Assembly (NCBI GenBank): GCA_023144005.1
Contig: JAGLGN010000005.1
Span: 90,749 to 154,748 of the forward strand
Direction of reading: 5' to 3'
Length of the DNA: 64,000 bases
Source: a bacterium
GTDB taxonomy: Bacteria > AUK180
In this document: positions 40,710-50,290 of the stretch, in pieces
Numbering within the stretch: the stretch's first letter is position 1
How the letters are laid out: each line of letters opens with the position of its first letter
The notes under the pieces: generated by a model
Seen by the model: only the letters and a program-made list of their open reading frames with translations
Database searches by the model: none
Told to the model about the DNA's origin: nothing
Made by a program: the position numbers and the translations under genes

Positions 40710-42692
40710 CTACCTAATTATCATGAATTTGCCGGTGATCTCATCACCGCCATCTCTGGGGAGCACTCTGAATATATATGCTCCGGGAGCCAAGAGCTGC
40801 CCCTTGTCATTATTAAGGTTCCACTCGACCTCAGCAACAGAACTGTAATGTTCGATGGTTCTTACAATAAGGCCGGAAAGCGTATAGACCTTTATGGTAC
40901 ATGAGCCGGGAAGGTGAATAAAATTCACTCTTCTGGAAGAATTTTCCCATGTGGTGTACTGCCCTTCAATATAGGGATTAGGCACAACTTCTACCTTAAG
41001 CTTATACTCTTCAGGTGTTTCTTCGATGTCCCATTTCGGAGTAGCAGGAGTAACATTTGCCAAAGCCGATGAATACGCAGGAGGAATCGGAGGAACTGCC
41101 GTACGGCTTCCAGTATCATACGCACAGACTGAATAATAATATGTAAAACCATTGAAAATCGAAGGATCGTTATCTGTATATTCACCGAAATATGTCGAGT
41201 CCCATGTGGCCTTCTCTAATTCCGAAGCAGGAACGACACCCCAGGTATTGTAAACATATGTTGAATCCAACTGCGCCACAAGAGCATAGTCTCCCAATTC
41301 AATATCTCCCATACCTGTCAGGTTTCGATAAACACGATAGCCGTCCCAGTCCCTTTCACCGGAACTCGGGTCAACGGAGGCCTCTGAACCCACAGAATAC
41401 TCAGGAGAAGGATCATCTATTTCCGTAAAGAATCCCTGTTCACCGGCGGGGAGGGGTTTCGGTATGTAATTTCTATTACGCGACCATTGAATGTAAACCT
41501 CTTTACTGCCGGCTTCCACTGAAAGAAACGGTGACTCCGGCGGAGGATTGGGTATAAGCCAGTCATTGTCCGGATCGCCGTCTTGTGTTGTTTCATATGT
41601 ATTGATCGCAACATCAACATTCGCCTTGAATTTAGTAAGGTCATAGCCCATCGGTGTAGCCCAGGCGATCTCCTTGGTAGCACCGGGAGCAAGATTGAAT
41701 GGCCCTAGTGCAAAAAGGATCCTGGCATCATATTCTTTTGTGTATGAGTAATCGATCTGCTCCGAGAGCATGATGTCCCATACCCAGGCATCTGAGAAAT
41801 TGGCGGTTTCATCATACCCGATCTGAAGATTACAGACCGCAACTTCAGTCGTATCAAATATTGTGATTCCAACAACACCGAAGGTAGCCTCATAACGGGG
41901 ATGGAATATATATGAGGTTCTTATCTCGGGTTCATAATATGAGACATTGTATGCGGCATTGGAATGGTTAACATCAGCATCCATGTAAAGGCCGAAATAA
42001 AATGGGTTCAAGGTCTCCACAGAATCATTGGTCAGCTCAAGAATATGAATGTTAAAATCATCCGCATTCGGATAATTCCATCTTAGCTGACGATGCACTC
42101 CGCTTACGCCAAGGGCTGATTTGCTCTCTGAATCATCGATGAACGACATATAATCAGATTGTGAATATGCTTCCATAAGGTCATCGTTTATCGAAGAAAA
42201 GTAAAAACCGTAAAAACTGGTCAGTCCGTTATAAGAACCGGGATAATAGACCAGTGAATCAATGGGAGATTGAATATCCGAGTCCCAGAGGAAATCCGAG
42301 ACAACTCCCTTTGAGCCCCACATGATATTGTGGTCATACACGACCTGCCCGACCTGCTGGTCGCCCAGATTCTTAGGGTACTGCCAACCTGCAAAAAGAG
42401 GTGCCCAGCCACCGAATGATGCCGGATTGGCCATTGTGCCGTACCACCAGGCATTTGAGCCGGCTGTTATCGCGTAATTACCGTAACAGTCATTGTACAT
42501 TGACGCGTTCAAGGATACCCAGATAGAATCATGAGCAATGACATAATAACAGAAGTAGAAAGGCCCCTTGTTTTCATCTTCCAATCTCGGATTGAAAGCA
42601 GGGTTCTGACCCTTCAACGATTTCGCAATTGGCATAATGCCAATTGTGAAGATAAGTAATAGAATGAAAAGGACGCTTAGCCTTTTATTCAT
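40710..42692 (-). CDS. Large secreted protein with C-terminal FlgD-Ig/T9SS-like domain
   Basis: Signal peptide; fibronectin-like region; C-terminal 'VVPNPYIEGQYTTWENSSRRVNFIHLPGSCTIKVYTLSGLIVRTI...GAYIFRV'. Confidence 0.8.
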   Translation of the reverse strand: MNKRLSVLFILLLIFTIGIMPIAKSLKGQNPAFNPRLEDENKGPFYFCYYVIAHDSIWVSLNASMYNDCYGNYAITAGSNAWWYGTMANPASFGGWAPLFAGWQYPKNLGDQQVGQVVYDHNIMWGSKGVVSDFLWDSDIQSPIDSLVYYPGSYNGLTSFYGFYFSSINDDLMEAYSQSDYMSFIDDSESKSALGVSGVHRQLRWNYPNADDFNIHILELTNDSVETLNPFYFGLYMDADVNHSNAAYNVSYYEPEIRTSYIFHPRYEATFGVVGITIFDTTEVAVCNLQIGYDETANFSDAWVWDIMLSEQIDYSYTKEYDARILFALGPFNLAPGATKEIAWATPMGYDLTKFKANVDVAINTYETTQDGDPDNDWLIPNPPPESPFLSVEAGSKEVYIQWSRNRNYIPKPLPAGEQGFFTEIDDPSPEYSVGSEASVDPSSGERDWDGYRVYRNLTGMGDIELGDYALVAQLDSTYVYNTWGVVPASELEKATWDSTYFGEYTDNDPSIFNGFTYYYSVCAYDTGSRTAVPPIPPAYSSALANVTPATPKWDIEETPEEYKLKVEVVPNPYIEGQYTTWENSSRRVNFIHLPGSCTIKVYTLSGLIVRTIEHYSSVAEVEWNLNNDKGQLLAPGAYIFRVLPRDGGDEITGKFMIIR

Positions 42693-42794
42693 AACAGTCC
42701 TCCTAATAATTTTTAATATTATAGCAAAACTTTATATAGTAGTCAAGAATAATATAGTGTTCTGGCTCACAAATTCGATAACAATGGTTGAGAG

Positions 42795-42925
42795 GGGCAC
42801 AAGGGCACAAGTGACACGCTTCGCAGTGGACCCAGGTACAAGTGGCCCCAGTGGAACAGGGGGGAAGGGGCAAGGCACAAGTGTGTAAAGGAAAAGGAAA
42901 CACATCCGTAACCGGAAAATCGTTT
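42795..42925 (-). repeat. Composite dispersed repeat, copy B (short head and tail)
   Basis: Reverse complement: TTTTCCGGTTACGGATGTG ... CACTTGTGCCTTGCCCC...CCACTTGTACCTGGGTCCACTGCGAAGCGTGTCACTTGTGCCC. Confidence 0.75.
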
Positions 42926-43037
42926 AAGATAAGAATTTCTTTGTATTACTTTCCAATTATTCATTGTATTTACCCACTTCGTCCTTCGAACCTCGTACGC
43001 TGTACTGCTTTTATCGCCTCTATCGTCTATTTACAAA

Positions 43038-44336
43038 TCAGATCACAGCTATTTTGGAGTTTAGCCGAAGAGCTGCAACTTGAATAACATCTTTTACATT
43101 TGATAAAAGAGGCGAGTAAGGAAGGTCAGCATCTATTAAAGAAGAAAGTGGAGTTTCCAATAAAGCGGCCAAGAGATAAATTCTTCGGAGAGCATCGCCA
43201 TGTCCCCAGAATTCACAACCTTTGATAATGCCCTTCCTCGAAGAGAACAATCTGACATTAACCTCACCCGCAATTGCGTCCAATGCGGAAGCTTTATGTG
43301 ATGTGTATTTTTCTGAAATGATCTCCTCCGAGCTCCGGGTTATTCCGGTTCTACCGATTTGAAATTCACCCAGTTTCAGCACTTGTGATCCGAAGACCTT
43401 AAGGCCTCGGGAGGCAAATCCCAATGCACTTTCACCCGCGATAACCCCTGCTCGGTTGGCATATGTTCCCATGGGCCGATATTCATTTAGACCTGTTTGC
43501 GTGTTGATATACGAAGCACAGTCGCCGGCGGCGAAGATATGCTCATCCGAGGTCTGCATTCTATAATTTACTTTGATCGCGCCATTTTTCACTTTTGCGA
43601 TATCAATAAAGTCGGTATTAGGGAGAACACCTGTACACACGAACAGTGCATCACACTCGACAACCCCTTTCGAAGTTCTTGCTTTTCCGTCTTGGGAAAC
43701 TCCATGGAAAAGAGTATTTTCATATATTTCGATATTTCTATCACTTAAATAGGCAAGCGTATCAGTTCTCAAATCATCAGAATATCCGGGAAGTATCCGC
43801 TCTCCTTCTAAAATTACGGCACCGACTCCGGCTTCCTGCAATTCAAGCGCGGTTTCAAGTCCCGCAAAGCCGCCGCCGATAACCAAAGCTTTTTTGATCC
43901 CGCCGTCATCGATCATCTTCTTCGCATTGAAGAATTGCTCGGGCACCGGAACAAATGAAGGAAGGGAATAAGAGGCCTCTGCATAGGAAGCCCCGGAGGC
44001 AATTATCAATCTGTCGTAATGGATCTTTTCTACATTGCCACCTTTTTTGAAAAGAACGATTTTCTGCGAACTGTTGATCTTTATCACCTCGGCAGCAATG
44101 ATCACTTCCGGACCACGGGTTGCGGTATATACCTCAGGCGTCAGATGAATGATATCTTGCATAGAGGCTATCTTGCCACTCAATATATAAGGGATCGAAC
44201 AATTGGAGTAGGAAATATAGTTCTTCCTTTCCAAAACGGTAACTTCGGTTTCGGGAGAAAGTCGTTTGATCTGTGCGCCGGCAGACAATCCGGCTGCGTC
44301 ACCGCCTATTATGACGATCTTCAACCGATCTCTCAT
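43038..44336 (-). CDS. FAD-dependent pyridine nucleotide-disulfide oxidoreductase (CoA-disulfide reductase-like)
   Basis: 'IIGGDAAGLSAGAQIKR', redox Cys in 'SYSNCSIPYILSGKI', 'VIGGGFAGLETALELQEAG', 'FAAGDCAS'. Confidence 0.9.
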   Translation of the reverse strand: MRDRLKIVIIGGDAAGLSAGAQIKRLSPETEVTVLERKNYISYSNCSIPYILSGKIASMQDIIHLTPEVYTATRGPEVIIAAEVIKINSSQKIVLFKKGGNVEKIHYDRLIIASGASYAEASYSLPSFVPVPEQFFNAKKMIDDGGIKKALVIGGGFAGLETALELQEAGVGAVILEGERILPGYSDDLRTDTLAYLSDRNIEIYENTLFHGVSQDGKARTSKGVVECDALFVCTGVLPNTDFIDIAKVKNGAIKVNYRMQTSDEHIFAAGDCASYINTQTGLNEYRPMGTYANRAGVIAGESALGFASRGLKVFGSQVLKLGEFQIGRTGITRSSEEIISEKYTSHKASALDAIAGEVNVRLFSSRKGIIKGCEFWGHGDALRRIYLLAALLETPLSSLIDADLPYSPLLSNVKDVIQVAALRLNSKIAVI

Positions 44337-44929
44337 ATAAATTCAATGAGCCCTGTTTCATCCATATTGGAAATTCTCACGCTGGAATAGAGATCCAAGT
44401 CCGGATATTTCTCACTTAATAGATCACGCCCCGGCAAGAAACTATTCTCAATGATAGCCCCCATTCCCACTACCTTGGCGCCAGAGGTCGCCATGATCTC
44501 CATTAACGCCAATGAAGTCGCGCCCGTTGCCAGGAAATCGTCAACGATATATACATTATCTGAAGGGCTTAAATATCTTGATGAAATGATTATCTCGACC
44601 TCGTTCATCTTTGTGGGAGAAACTATCTTTCTGGAATAAAGCGGCTCGATCAATGTAATGGGAATTTTTTTACGCGCAAAGACCATGGGAAGATCCATCT
44701 TGAGCGCCATGAGGGTTCCCACTACTATGCCCGATGTTTCAATGGTTACTATCTTATCTATTTTGTCAAACAGGGACACTTCTCTCAGATGATCAATAAT
44801 ATCATCCGCAACTCTGTCCATAAGGCCCACATCCACCTGATGATCCATAAAGGAATCCACTTTCAGAATTTCGCCCTTCTCTATCACCATACCTTCCTTC
44901 AATATCTTCTCTTTTAATTCCTTCATCAT
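44333..44929 (-). CDS. Purine phosphoribosyltransferase-family protein (xanthine/adenine PRT-like)
   Basis: PRPP motif 'NVYIVDDFLATGATSLALMEI'; N-terminal 'LKVDSFMDHQVDVGLM'. Confidence 0.85.
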   Translation of the reverse strand: MMKELKEKILKEGMVIEKGEILKVDSFMDHQVDVGLMDRVADDIIDHLREVSLFDKIDKIVTIETSGIVVGTLMALKMDLPMVFARKKIPITLIEPLYSRKIVSPTKMNEVEIIISSRYLSPSDNVYIVDDFLATGATSLALMEIMATSGAKVVGMGAIIENSFLPGRDLLSEKYPDLDLYSSVRISNMDETGLIEFI

Positions 44930-45161
44930 GACCTCCCTAGTGTATGTTTCATGATTATTTTACCCTTTACATCTCTTTTTTGCAAGACAGCGAACTTCGC
45001 CAGTTTACTCCAATATATAACAGATTATCGGATATGCGCCGGAAATCTCTTGATATATTGGGATAAACCCCTTTTTGTCATGTACCGAAAATTACTCCGG
45101 GGGTCGAGAATTCCTATATGCTTTTAGGTTCGCAGGCCATAAGTTTTTTTTAATAAATAAC

Positions 45162-45190
45162 TTGACAAGAGCAAAATAAAACTATATATT
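45162..45190 (+). promoter_or_regulatory. Predicted nrdDG promoter (TTGACA-N17-TATATT)
   Basis: TTGACA at 45162-45167, TATATT at 45185-45190, 17-bp spacer. Confidence 0.85.
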
Positions 45191-45194
45191 GTTT
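45179..45194 (+). promoter_or_regulatory. Predicted NrdR box 1
   Basis: AAACTATATATTGTTT; the 10-bp core CTATATATTG matches CWATATATWG at every position. Overlaps the -10 element. Confidence 0.75.
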
Positions 45195-45208
45195 TCACGG
45201 GATTCATT

Positions 45209-45224
45209 CAACTACATCTAGTGA
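45209..45224 (+). promoter_or_regulatory. Predicted NrdR box 2
   Basis: CAACTACATCTAGTGA; core 8/10 to CWATATATWG; starts 30 bp after box 1 (about three helical turns). Confidence 0.6.
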
Positions 45225-45240
45225 TTTTTGGAGGTAAGTA

Positions 45241-47499
45241 GTGGAAGTTAAGTATGTTGAGAAACGAAATGGCACTTTTGAAAAGTTTGACCTTTTCAAG
45301 ATTGAAAACGCCGTCAGAAGGGCGTTTAAAGAGACAGGGCAGGAAGCAAGGATTGAAGTTTTTAAAGAACTTTCCTTGGATGTTGTAAAGAGAATAGCGA
45401 AATTATTTCCTTCGGTCGAGGATATTCAGGATCATGTTGAAGTCGTCCTCATGGAGAAAGGGTATCATAATACCGCCAAATCGTATATTATCTACAGAGA
45501 AAAACACTCTGAAATACGAAAAATGGGCGAAACCGTTAAAGAAACAGAGAAAGTTATTGATGATTACATAGATATTAAGGACTGGAGAATTAACGAGAAC
45601 TCTAATATGAGTTACTCTCTCCAGGGGTTGAACAATCACATCGCATCAACTATTTCAGCAAATTACTGGCTGAAGAAGATCTACCCGAGTTCAATAGGCA
45701 ATGGACATATCGCCGGGGACTTTCATGTTCATGACCTTGGCTCATTGTCCTCTTACTGTGTAGGATGGGATCTTGGCGAACTTCTGAAAAGAGGATTCGG
45801 CGGCGTTCCGGGAAAGATCCAATCAAAACCTCCGAAGCATTTCAGGACAGCATTGGGACAGATCGTGAATTTTATGTATACCATGCAGGGTGAAGCGGCA
45901 GGTGCCCAGGCCTTTGCCAATTTCGACACACTCCTGGCTCCCTATATCAGATATGACAACCTCTCATACAGAGGGGTCAAGCAATCCATGCAGGAATTTG
46001 TTTTTAATCTGAACGTTCCCACCAGAACCGGATTTCAGACCCCCTTCTCCAATCTGACAATGGACCTTACCGTTCCCAATTCGATGAAAGAACGAAGGGT
46101 ATCTGTCGCCGGAAATGAAATGGAAGAGTCTTACGGGGACTTCCAGGAAGAAATGGATCAGATCAATAACGCATTCGCCGAAGTCATGATCGAGGGGGAT
46201 TCGGCCCATCGTATTTTCACTTTCCCTATTCCTACTTACAATATCACTAAGGACTTTGACTGGGATAATGCAAATCTGGAAAAAGTCTGGGAAATGACCG
46301 CCCGCTACGGGATCCCCTATTTTGCCAATTTCGTCAATTCTGATATGGACCCCGATGATGCTCGATCGATGTGCTGCAGATTACGGCTTGATAACAGAGA
46401 AATACGAAATCACAATAAAAACACCGCGAAGCTCGGAATTAATCTTGGCACCGAGAAACCCGCCGAGAGCGAGGACCACACTCAAAGAAGAGGCGGACTT
46501 TTCGCAGCCAACCCACTCACCGGCTCAATTGGCGTTGTAACGATAAATCTTCCCCGCATCGGTTATCTATCCCAGAGCGAAGAGGAATTCCGCGAGCGCC
46601 TTTATGAGAAAATGGATATCGCGAAAGAGAGCCTCGAGATCAAAAGAAAGATCATAGAAAAACTTACGGGTAATAATCTTTACCCATATACCAGATATTG
46701 GCTGAAATCGATAAAGGAAGAGAAAGGCGAATACTGGGCCAATCATTTCTCCACGATCGGACTTGTCGGAATGAATGAGGCGGCACAGAATTTCATGAAA
46801 CAACCCTATAATTCTCCCGAAGGAAAGCATTTCGCTAAAAGAGTGCTTGATATGATGTTAAAAAAATTGGAAGAATTCAAAAGGGAAACCGGAAATCTAT
46901 ACAATCTGGAAGCCTCTCCCGCAGAGAGCGCGGGTTACCGGCTCGCCAAAAAAGATAAGGAATTCTTTGACGAAGTCGCTGCGTCGGGTGATGATGCGAC
47001 CCCTTATTACACCAACTCAGTACATCTGCCTGTCTGGGAGACCAATGATATCTTTGAAGCGCTTTCACATCAGGATGAGCTGCAATCCACATTTACCGGA
47101 GGAACGGTGATCCACCTTTTCGTGGGTGAAGAAATAAAAGATACGGCTCCATTAAAAAATCTCGTCAGGACCATCACCAATAATTATCATCTGCCCTATT
47201 TTTCGATCACACCGACATTTTCCATATGCCCTATTCACGGATATCAGTCCGGTGAACATTGGACATGTCCACTGGAACACACGGAAGAAGAAATGGATCA
47301 TTACGGAAAAATAAACAAGCAGGGTGTGGGCGTTATGCCCATGGAAGTATATTCCAGAATAGTCGGCTACTACCGTCCGGTCATGGATTGGAACAAAGGG
47401 AAAAAGATGGAATTTGCGCAAAGAACAATGTATAAGTTCGACAAAGCGGCCAAGAGTGATCTAAGTGTTCAGGGGAATCCAAAAGTTAACCTTAATTGA
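45241..47499 (+). CDS. nrdD: Anaerobic (class III) ribonucleoside-triphosphate reductase
   Basis: N-terminal ATP-cone 'VEKRNGTFEKFDLFKIENAVRRAF'; 'MCCRLRLD'; C-terminal glycyl-radical region 'SRIVGYYRPVMDWNKGKKMEF'. Confidence 0.95.
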   Translation: MEVKYVEKRNGTFEKFDLFKIENAVRRAFKETGQEARIEVFKELSLDVVKRIAKLFPSVEDIQDHVEVVLMEKGYHNTAKSYIIYREKHSEIRKMGETVKETEKVIDDYIDIKDWRINENSNMSYSLQGLNNHIASTISANYWLKKIYPSSIGNGHIAGDFHVHDLGSLSSYCVGWDLGELLKRGFGGVPGKIQSKPPKHFRTALGQIVNFMYTMQGEAAGAQAFANFDTLLAPYIRYDNLSYRGVKQSMQEFVFNLNVPTRTGFQTPFSNLTMDLTVPNSMKERRVSVAGNEMEESYGDFQEEMDQINNAFAEVMIEGDSAHRIFTFPIPTYNITKDFDWDNANLEKVWEMTARYGIPYFANFVNSDMDPDDARSMCCRLRLDNREIRNHNKNTAKLGINLGTEKPAESEDHTQRRGGLFAANPLTGSIGVVTINLPRIGYLSQSEEEFRERLYEKMDIAKESLEIKRKIIEKLTGNNLYPYTRYWLKSIKEEKGEYWANHFSTIGLVGMNEAAQNFMKQPYNSPEGKHFAKRVLDMMLKKLEEFKRETGNLYNLEASPAESAGYRLAKKDKEFFDEVAASGDDATPYYTNSVHLPVWETNDIFEALSHQDELQSTFTGGTVIHLFVGEEIKDTAPLKNLVRTITNNYHLPYFSITPTFSICPIHGYQSGEHWTCPLEHTEEEMDHYGKINKQGVGVMPMEVYSRIVGYYRPVMDWNKGKKMEFAQRTMYKFDKAAKSDLSVQGNPKVNLN

Positions 47500-48055
47500 T
47501 TTCCCGAAAGAGGTAGCTGCGACGCTATTCACCGGAGAATGTAACTTCAGATGTCCCTGGTGTCACAATCGGGACCTTGCATATCTCAACACAGAAAGTT
47601 TTCCTATTATTCCGGATGATGAAATGCTCGATATTATCAGCGAAAGAAGGAGTTTTATCGGAGGAGTGTGCATCACAGGGGGAGAACCACTCATGTGGGG
47701 GCAGCGGCTCAAGGATTTTATCAAAAAGATCAAAGCACTCGGACTGAAAGTCAAAATAGATACCAACGGAAGCTTTCCCAAGCTCCTTGAGGAAATGATC
47801 AAGGAAGATCTGATAGATTTCGTTGCGATGGATATCAAGAATATTCCGGAAAAATATGCGCAAACGGTGGGATTGGCATCCGTCACCATAGAAGATATCA
47901 ACGAGAGCATTCGCTTGATAAAAGAACTGCCGGACCATCAATTCAGGACCACAATGGTCCCGGGGCTTGTCGACGAGGCTGACCTGCCTGCCATGGAATC
48001 ATGGGTAGACGAGAAAATAATCAGGCAAGAATACAGAGAGATTGAGCAAAAATAA
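47465..48055 (+). CDS. nrdG: Anaerobic RNR activating radical SAM enzyme
   Basis: 'LFTGECNFRCPWCHNRDL' CxxxCxxC motif, 'GGVCITGGEPLMWG'; overlaps the 3' end of nrdD. Confidence 0.93.
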   Translation: MFRGIQKLTLIDFPKEVAATLFTGECNFRCPWCHNRDLAYLNTESFPIIPDDEMLDIISERRSFIGGVCITGGEPLMWGQRLKDFIKKIKALGLKVKIDTNGSFPKLLEEMIKEDLIDFVAMDIKNIPEKYAQTVGLASVTIEDINESIRLIKELPDHQFRTTMVPGLVDEADLPAMESWVDEKIIRQEYREIEQK

Positions 48056-48059
48056 ATTG

Positions 48060-48114
48060 ACAATTGTACCTTGTCCACTTGCACCTTGTGCCTTGTGCAC
48101 TGCGAAGCGTGTCA
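48060..48114 (+). repeat. Text-like tail, copy C
   Basis: TTGTACCTTGTCCACTTGCACCTTGTGCCTTGTGCACTGCGAAGCGTGTCA; overlaps the stop codon of the 48112-48705 gene. Confidence 0.7.
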
Positions 48115-48705
48115 CTCCTGTCTGCGCTCGATCGAAGCCAGCAGAATTCCCGCCGCGATCAAAAGTCTCGGATCAATCGGAGAAGCCCCTTCTGTAATAT
48201 CCATGGTATATTTCAATACGAAAGGATTAAAATGCTGCTTGATCTCCGTGATCTCCCTGGAATCCGGCAACACCACGATGAATTTCTGGGGGATCAGGTT
48301 AATTAGCCGGCTCATAATTGCGCTCATCGCGTTTTTTTCTGTTAATTTCCCGATTTCCTGTCCTTCATTGGAAAGAAATATCCATTCATCTTTGACTATG
48401 GCTTTAATACCTCTTCTTCTGATCGCGCCGACAGGCTCACCCGTAGTGGCATCAGTTACATTATATGTAGCCACAATATCAAGTATCTGAGGGGTTTTAA
48501 TGGTCAGAAGCTCATCTGTTTGGCTTTCATCCGAGTAGATCCGAATATCCTCTTTCAACTTGAATGCCTTTTGTTTTGCAAAAAACATTAGATTCATGTC
48601 CTGATCATAAATATGAAAAGCACCACCGAAGATCTTGAATACTTTTCTTCGGAACAAATACTGCTTTTTTTGAAACGAGGGATGCAAATTTCTTTCTGCT
48701 GTCAT
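48112..48705 (-). CDS. LURP-one-related/scramblase-like family protein
   Basis: 'YLFRRKVFKIFGGAFHIYDQDMNLMFFAKQKAFKLKEDIRIYSDE...LTIKTPQILDIVATYNVTDATTGEPVGAIRRRG'. Confidence 0.8.
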   Translation of the reverse strand: MTAERNLHPSFQKKQYLFRRKVFKIFGGAFHIYDQDMNLMFFAKQKAFKLKEDIRIYSDESQTDELLTIKTPQILDIVATYNVTDATTGEPVGAIRRRGIKAIVKDEWIFLSNEGQEIGKLTEKNAMSAIMSRLINLIPQKFIVVLPDSREITEIKQHFNPFVLKYTMDITEGASPIDPRLLIAAGILLASIERRQE

Positions 48706-48817
48706 CTTTTACTCCTTTCACATATTATATCAATTTAACAATATATTTAAATAGAGGCGCCTGCCGTCTCTTACCGTAGCCTTCTTTAGTAATATGTAAG
48801 ATGTAAAGACCCGGTAC

Positions 48818-49504
48818 CTATACCAGCAATTCCGAAAGGGATGCTATTTCGTAATCTGCTCTGATCCCGGTACTGTTTTTCAGTTGCTTGCGATTGAGCC
48901 AAATACTTCTGATACCTGAATTACCGGCTCCCGCAATATCATCGTGTAAAGAGTCGCCTATATGTAGCAATTGCTGTTCTGTACACATAGCTTTTTTCAG
49001 GGTGATCTGGAATAACTTCCGGTCTGGTTTTTCGACTCCATAATCTTGCGAGAAGACGGTAAACTGGAACATCCCGTCTAAACCGCAAGGCTCCGGATAG
49101 CTATTGCCGTTCGAAAGTAGTCCGATAGTATATTTTTCTCGTAATGCTTCAAGCGATGGAAGGACATCATCAAAGAGTTCTATATCCTCAAAACGGTGTT
49201 TCAAATATACTTCATTAAGGCGGGACGCCAGAGCGTCATTCGGTCGTCCTATATCTTCAAGTGTTTGTCGAAAAGCCGCAATGCGGATCCGCTCAAGATT
49301 CGTCACTCTGCCTTTCAATTCGGCAGCTACCCTATTTCTGATTTTTATCATCAACTCGATGTCAAGCATCGCAGCAGCATGGGGATCAATTTGTTTTAAT
49401 TCTTTTAACACATGATGAAGTGAGTGCCTCATCACTTTATTAAAATCCCAGAGGGTTCCATCTCCGTCAAACGAAATAGCCTTTATTCCAATCATCTTAT
49501 TCAT
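48818..49504 (-). CDS. HAD-superfamily hydrolase, subfamily IA
   Basis: 'ISFDGDGTLWDFNKVM', 'TIGLLSNGNSYPE', 'FSQDYGVEKPDRKLFQITL', 'LHIGDSLHDDIAGAGNSGIRSIWLNR'. Confidence 0.92.
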   Translation of the reverse strand: MNKMIGIKAISFDGDGTLWDFNKVMRHSLHHVLKELKQIDPHAAAMLDIELMIKIRNRVAAELKGRVTNLERIRIAAFRQTLEDIGRPNDALASRLNEVYLKHRFEDIELFDDVLPSLEALREKYTIGLLSNGNSYPEPCGLDGMFQFTVFSQDYGVEKPDRKLFQITLKKAMCTEQQLLHIGDSLHDDIAGAGNSGIRSIWLNRKQLKNSTGIRADYEIASLSELLV

Positions 49505-49592
49505 ATATCATTGAATCTCCCCACACAATGAGTATAACTGATTTACTCTGGATTTTCAAAATATCTCCTGATTATAAACACTTCCACCAATT

Positions 49593-49658
49593 TTGCAACA
49601 AATGCAACGACCGTCCCCCGAATTATTGCAACAAATGCAACGACCGTCCCCCGAATTA
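49593..49658 (+). repeat. Perfect 33-bp tandem duplication (REP-like GACCGTCCCC unit)
   Basis: TTGCAACAAATGCAACGACCGTCCCCCGAATTA occurs twice head-to-tail. Confidence 0.97.
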
Positions 49659-49659
49659 G

Positions 49660-50067
49660 TTATTTTGTCTTAAATTCCTTTAACTTCAAACGAATCTGAA
49701 AATATTCTTTAATTAATAACAAAAAGATATAGAAGCTTAACCAAAGACTAATGTGAGTAAGTAGAAATACTGCATTCTCAAATATAGGGATCAAAGATAT
49801 TATTAACAGCAAGATTAAAATGACTCCGGAAATAATCAATCCCGTAAACTCCCTTTTAATGAAAATGAAGAGATGAAAATACAGATACGATAGCATCAGG
49901 GTTATAAAAACCGACAGAAAAGGAGAATGGCTGATCACGGGGCTATCTGTTGTAAAAATAATAAAAATTCCGTGTAAAAACAGATATATAAATGCTACAA
50001 CCCCCAACCATATTATCAAGAATGTTATTTTTAAATTCTTTTCACTCTTTACGATTTTTTCAATCAT
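49660..50067 (-). CDS. Small polytopic membrane protein, unknown function
   Basis: Several strongly hydrophobic segments; ATG with upstream GGAG. Confidence 0.7.
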   Translation of the reverse strand: MIEKIVKSEKNLKITFLIIWLGVVAFIYLFLHGIFIIFTTDSPVISHSPFLSVFITLMLSYLYFHLFIFIKREFTGLIISGVILILLLIISLIPIFENAVFLLTHISLWLSFYIFLLLIKEYFQIRLKLKEFKTK

Positions 50068-50191
50068 TTGAATACTCCTTTAAAAGCAATCTCTGCATGC
50101 GCTAGAATCAAAACAATATGGAATTCTTTCCCTCTCATTAGTTGTTCAGGCTCCATTTTGTCAATTCCAGCTCTCCCGAATATCAGCACCT

Positions 50192-50251
50192 ACACCTATT
50201 TTGCAACTTTCGCAACTACCGTCTCCGAAATTCCCGTCCCCGAAATTCTCT
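50192..50251 (+). repeat. Divergent copy of the REP-like unit
   Basis: ACACCTATTTTGCAACTTTCGCAACTACCGTCTCCGAAATTCCCGTCCCCGAAATT aligns with the 49583-49625 unit. Confidence 0.75.
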
Positions 50252-50290
50252 TGTTAACAAATCTCATTTCAATAGATTCCACAGATTGCT

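Noticed and set aside
42637-42964. Short ORFs over the 42.7-42.96 kb region
   Set aside because: They are translations of the low-complexity repeat tail (copy B) in several frames; not credible proteins.
44930-45160. Possible riboswitch in the long region upstream of nrdD
   Set aside because: No recognisable cobalamin or other riboswitch core (no B12-box-like sequence), and the predicted promoter lies downstream of this region.
49593-49658. Two perfect 33-bp direct repeats as a mini-CRISPR
   Set aside because: Units are directly abutting with no spacers; better explained as REP-like tandem duplication.
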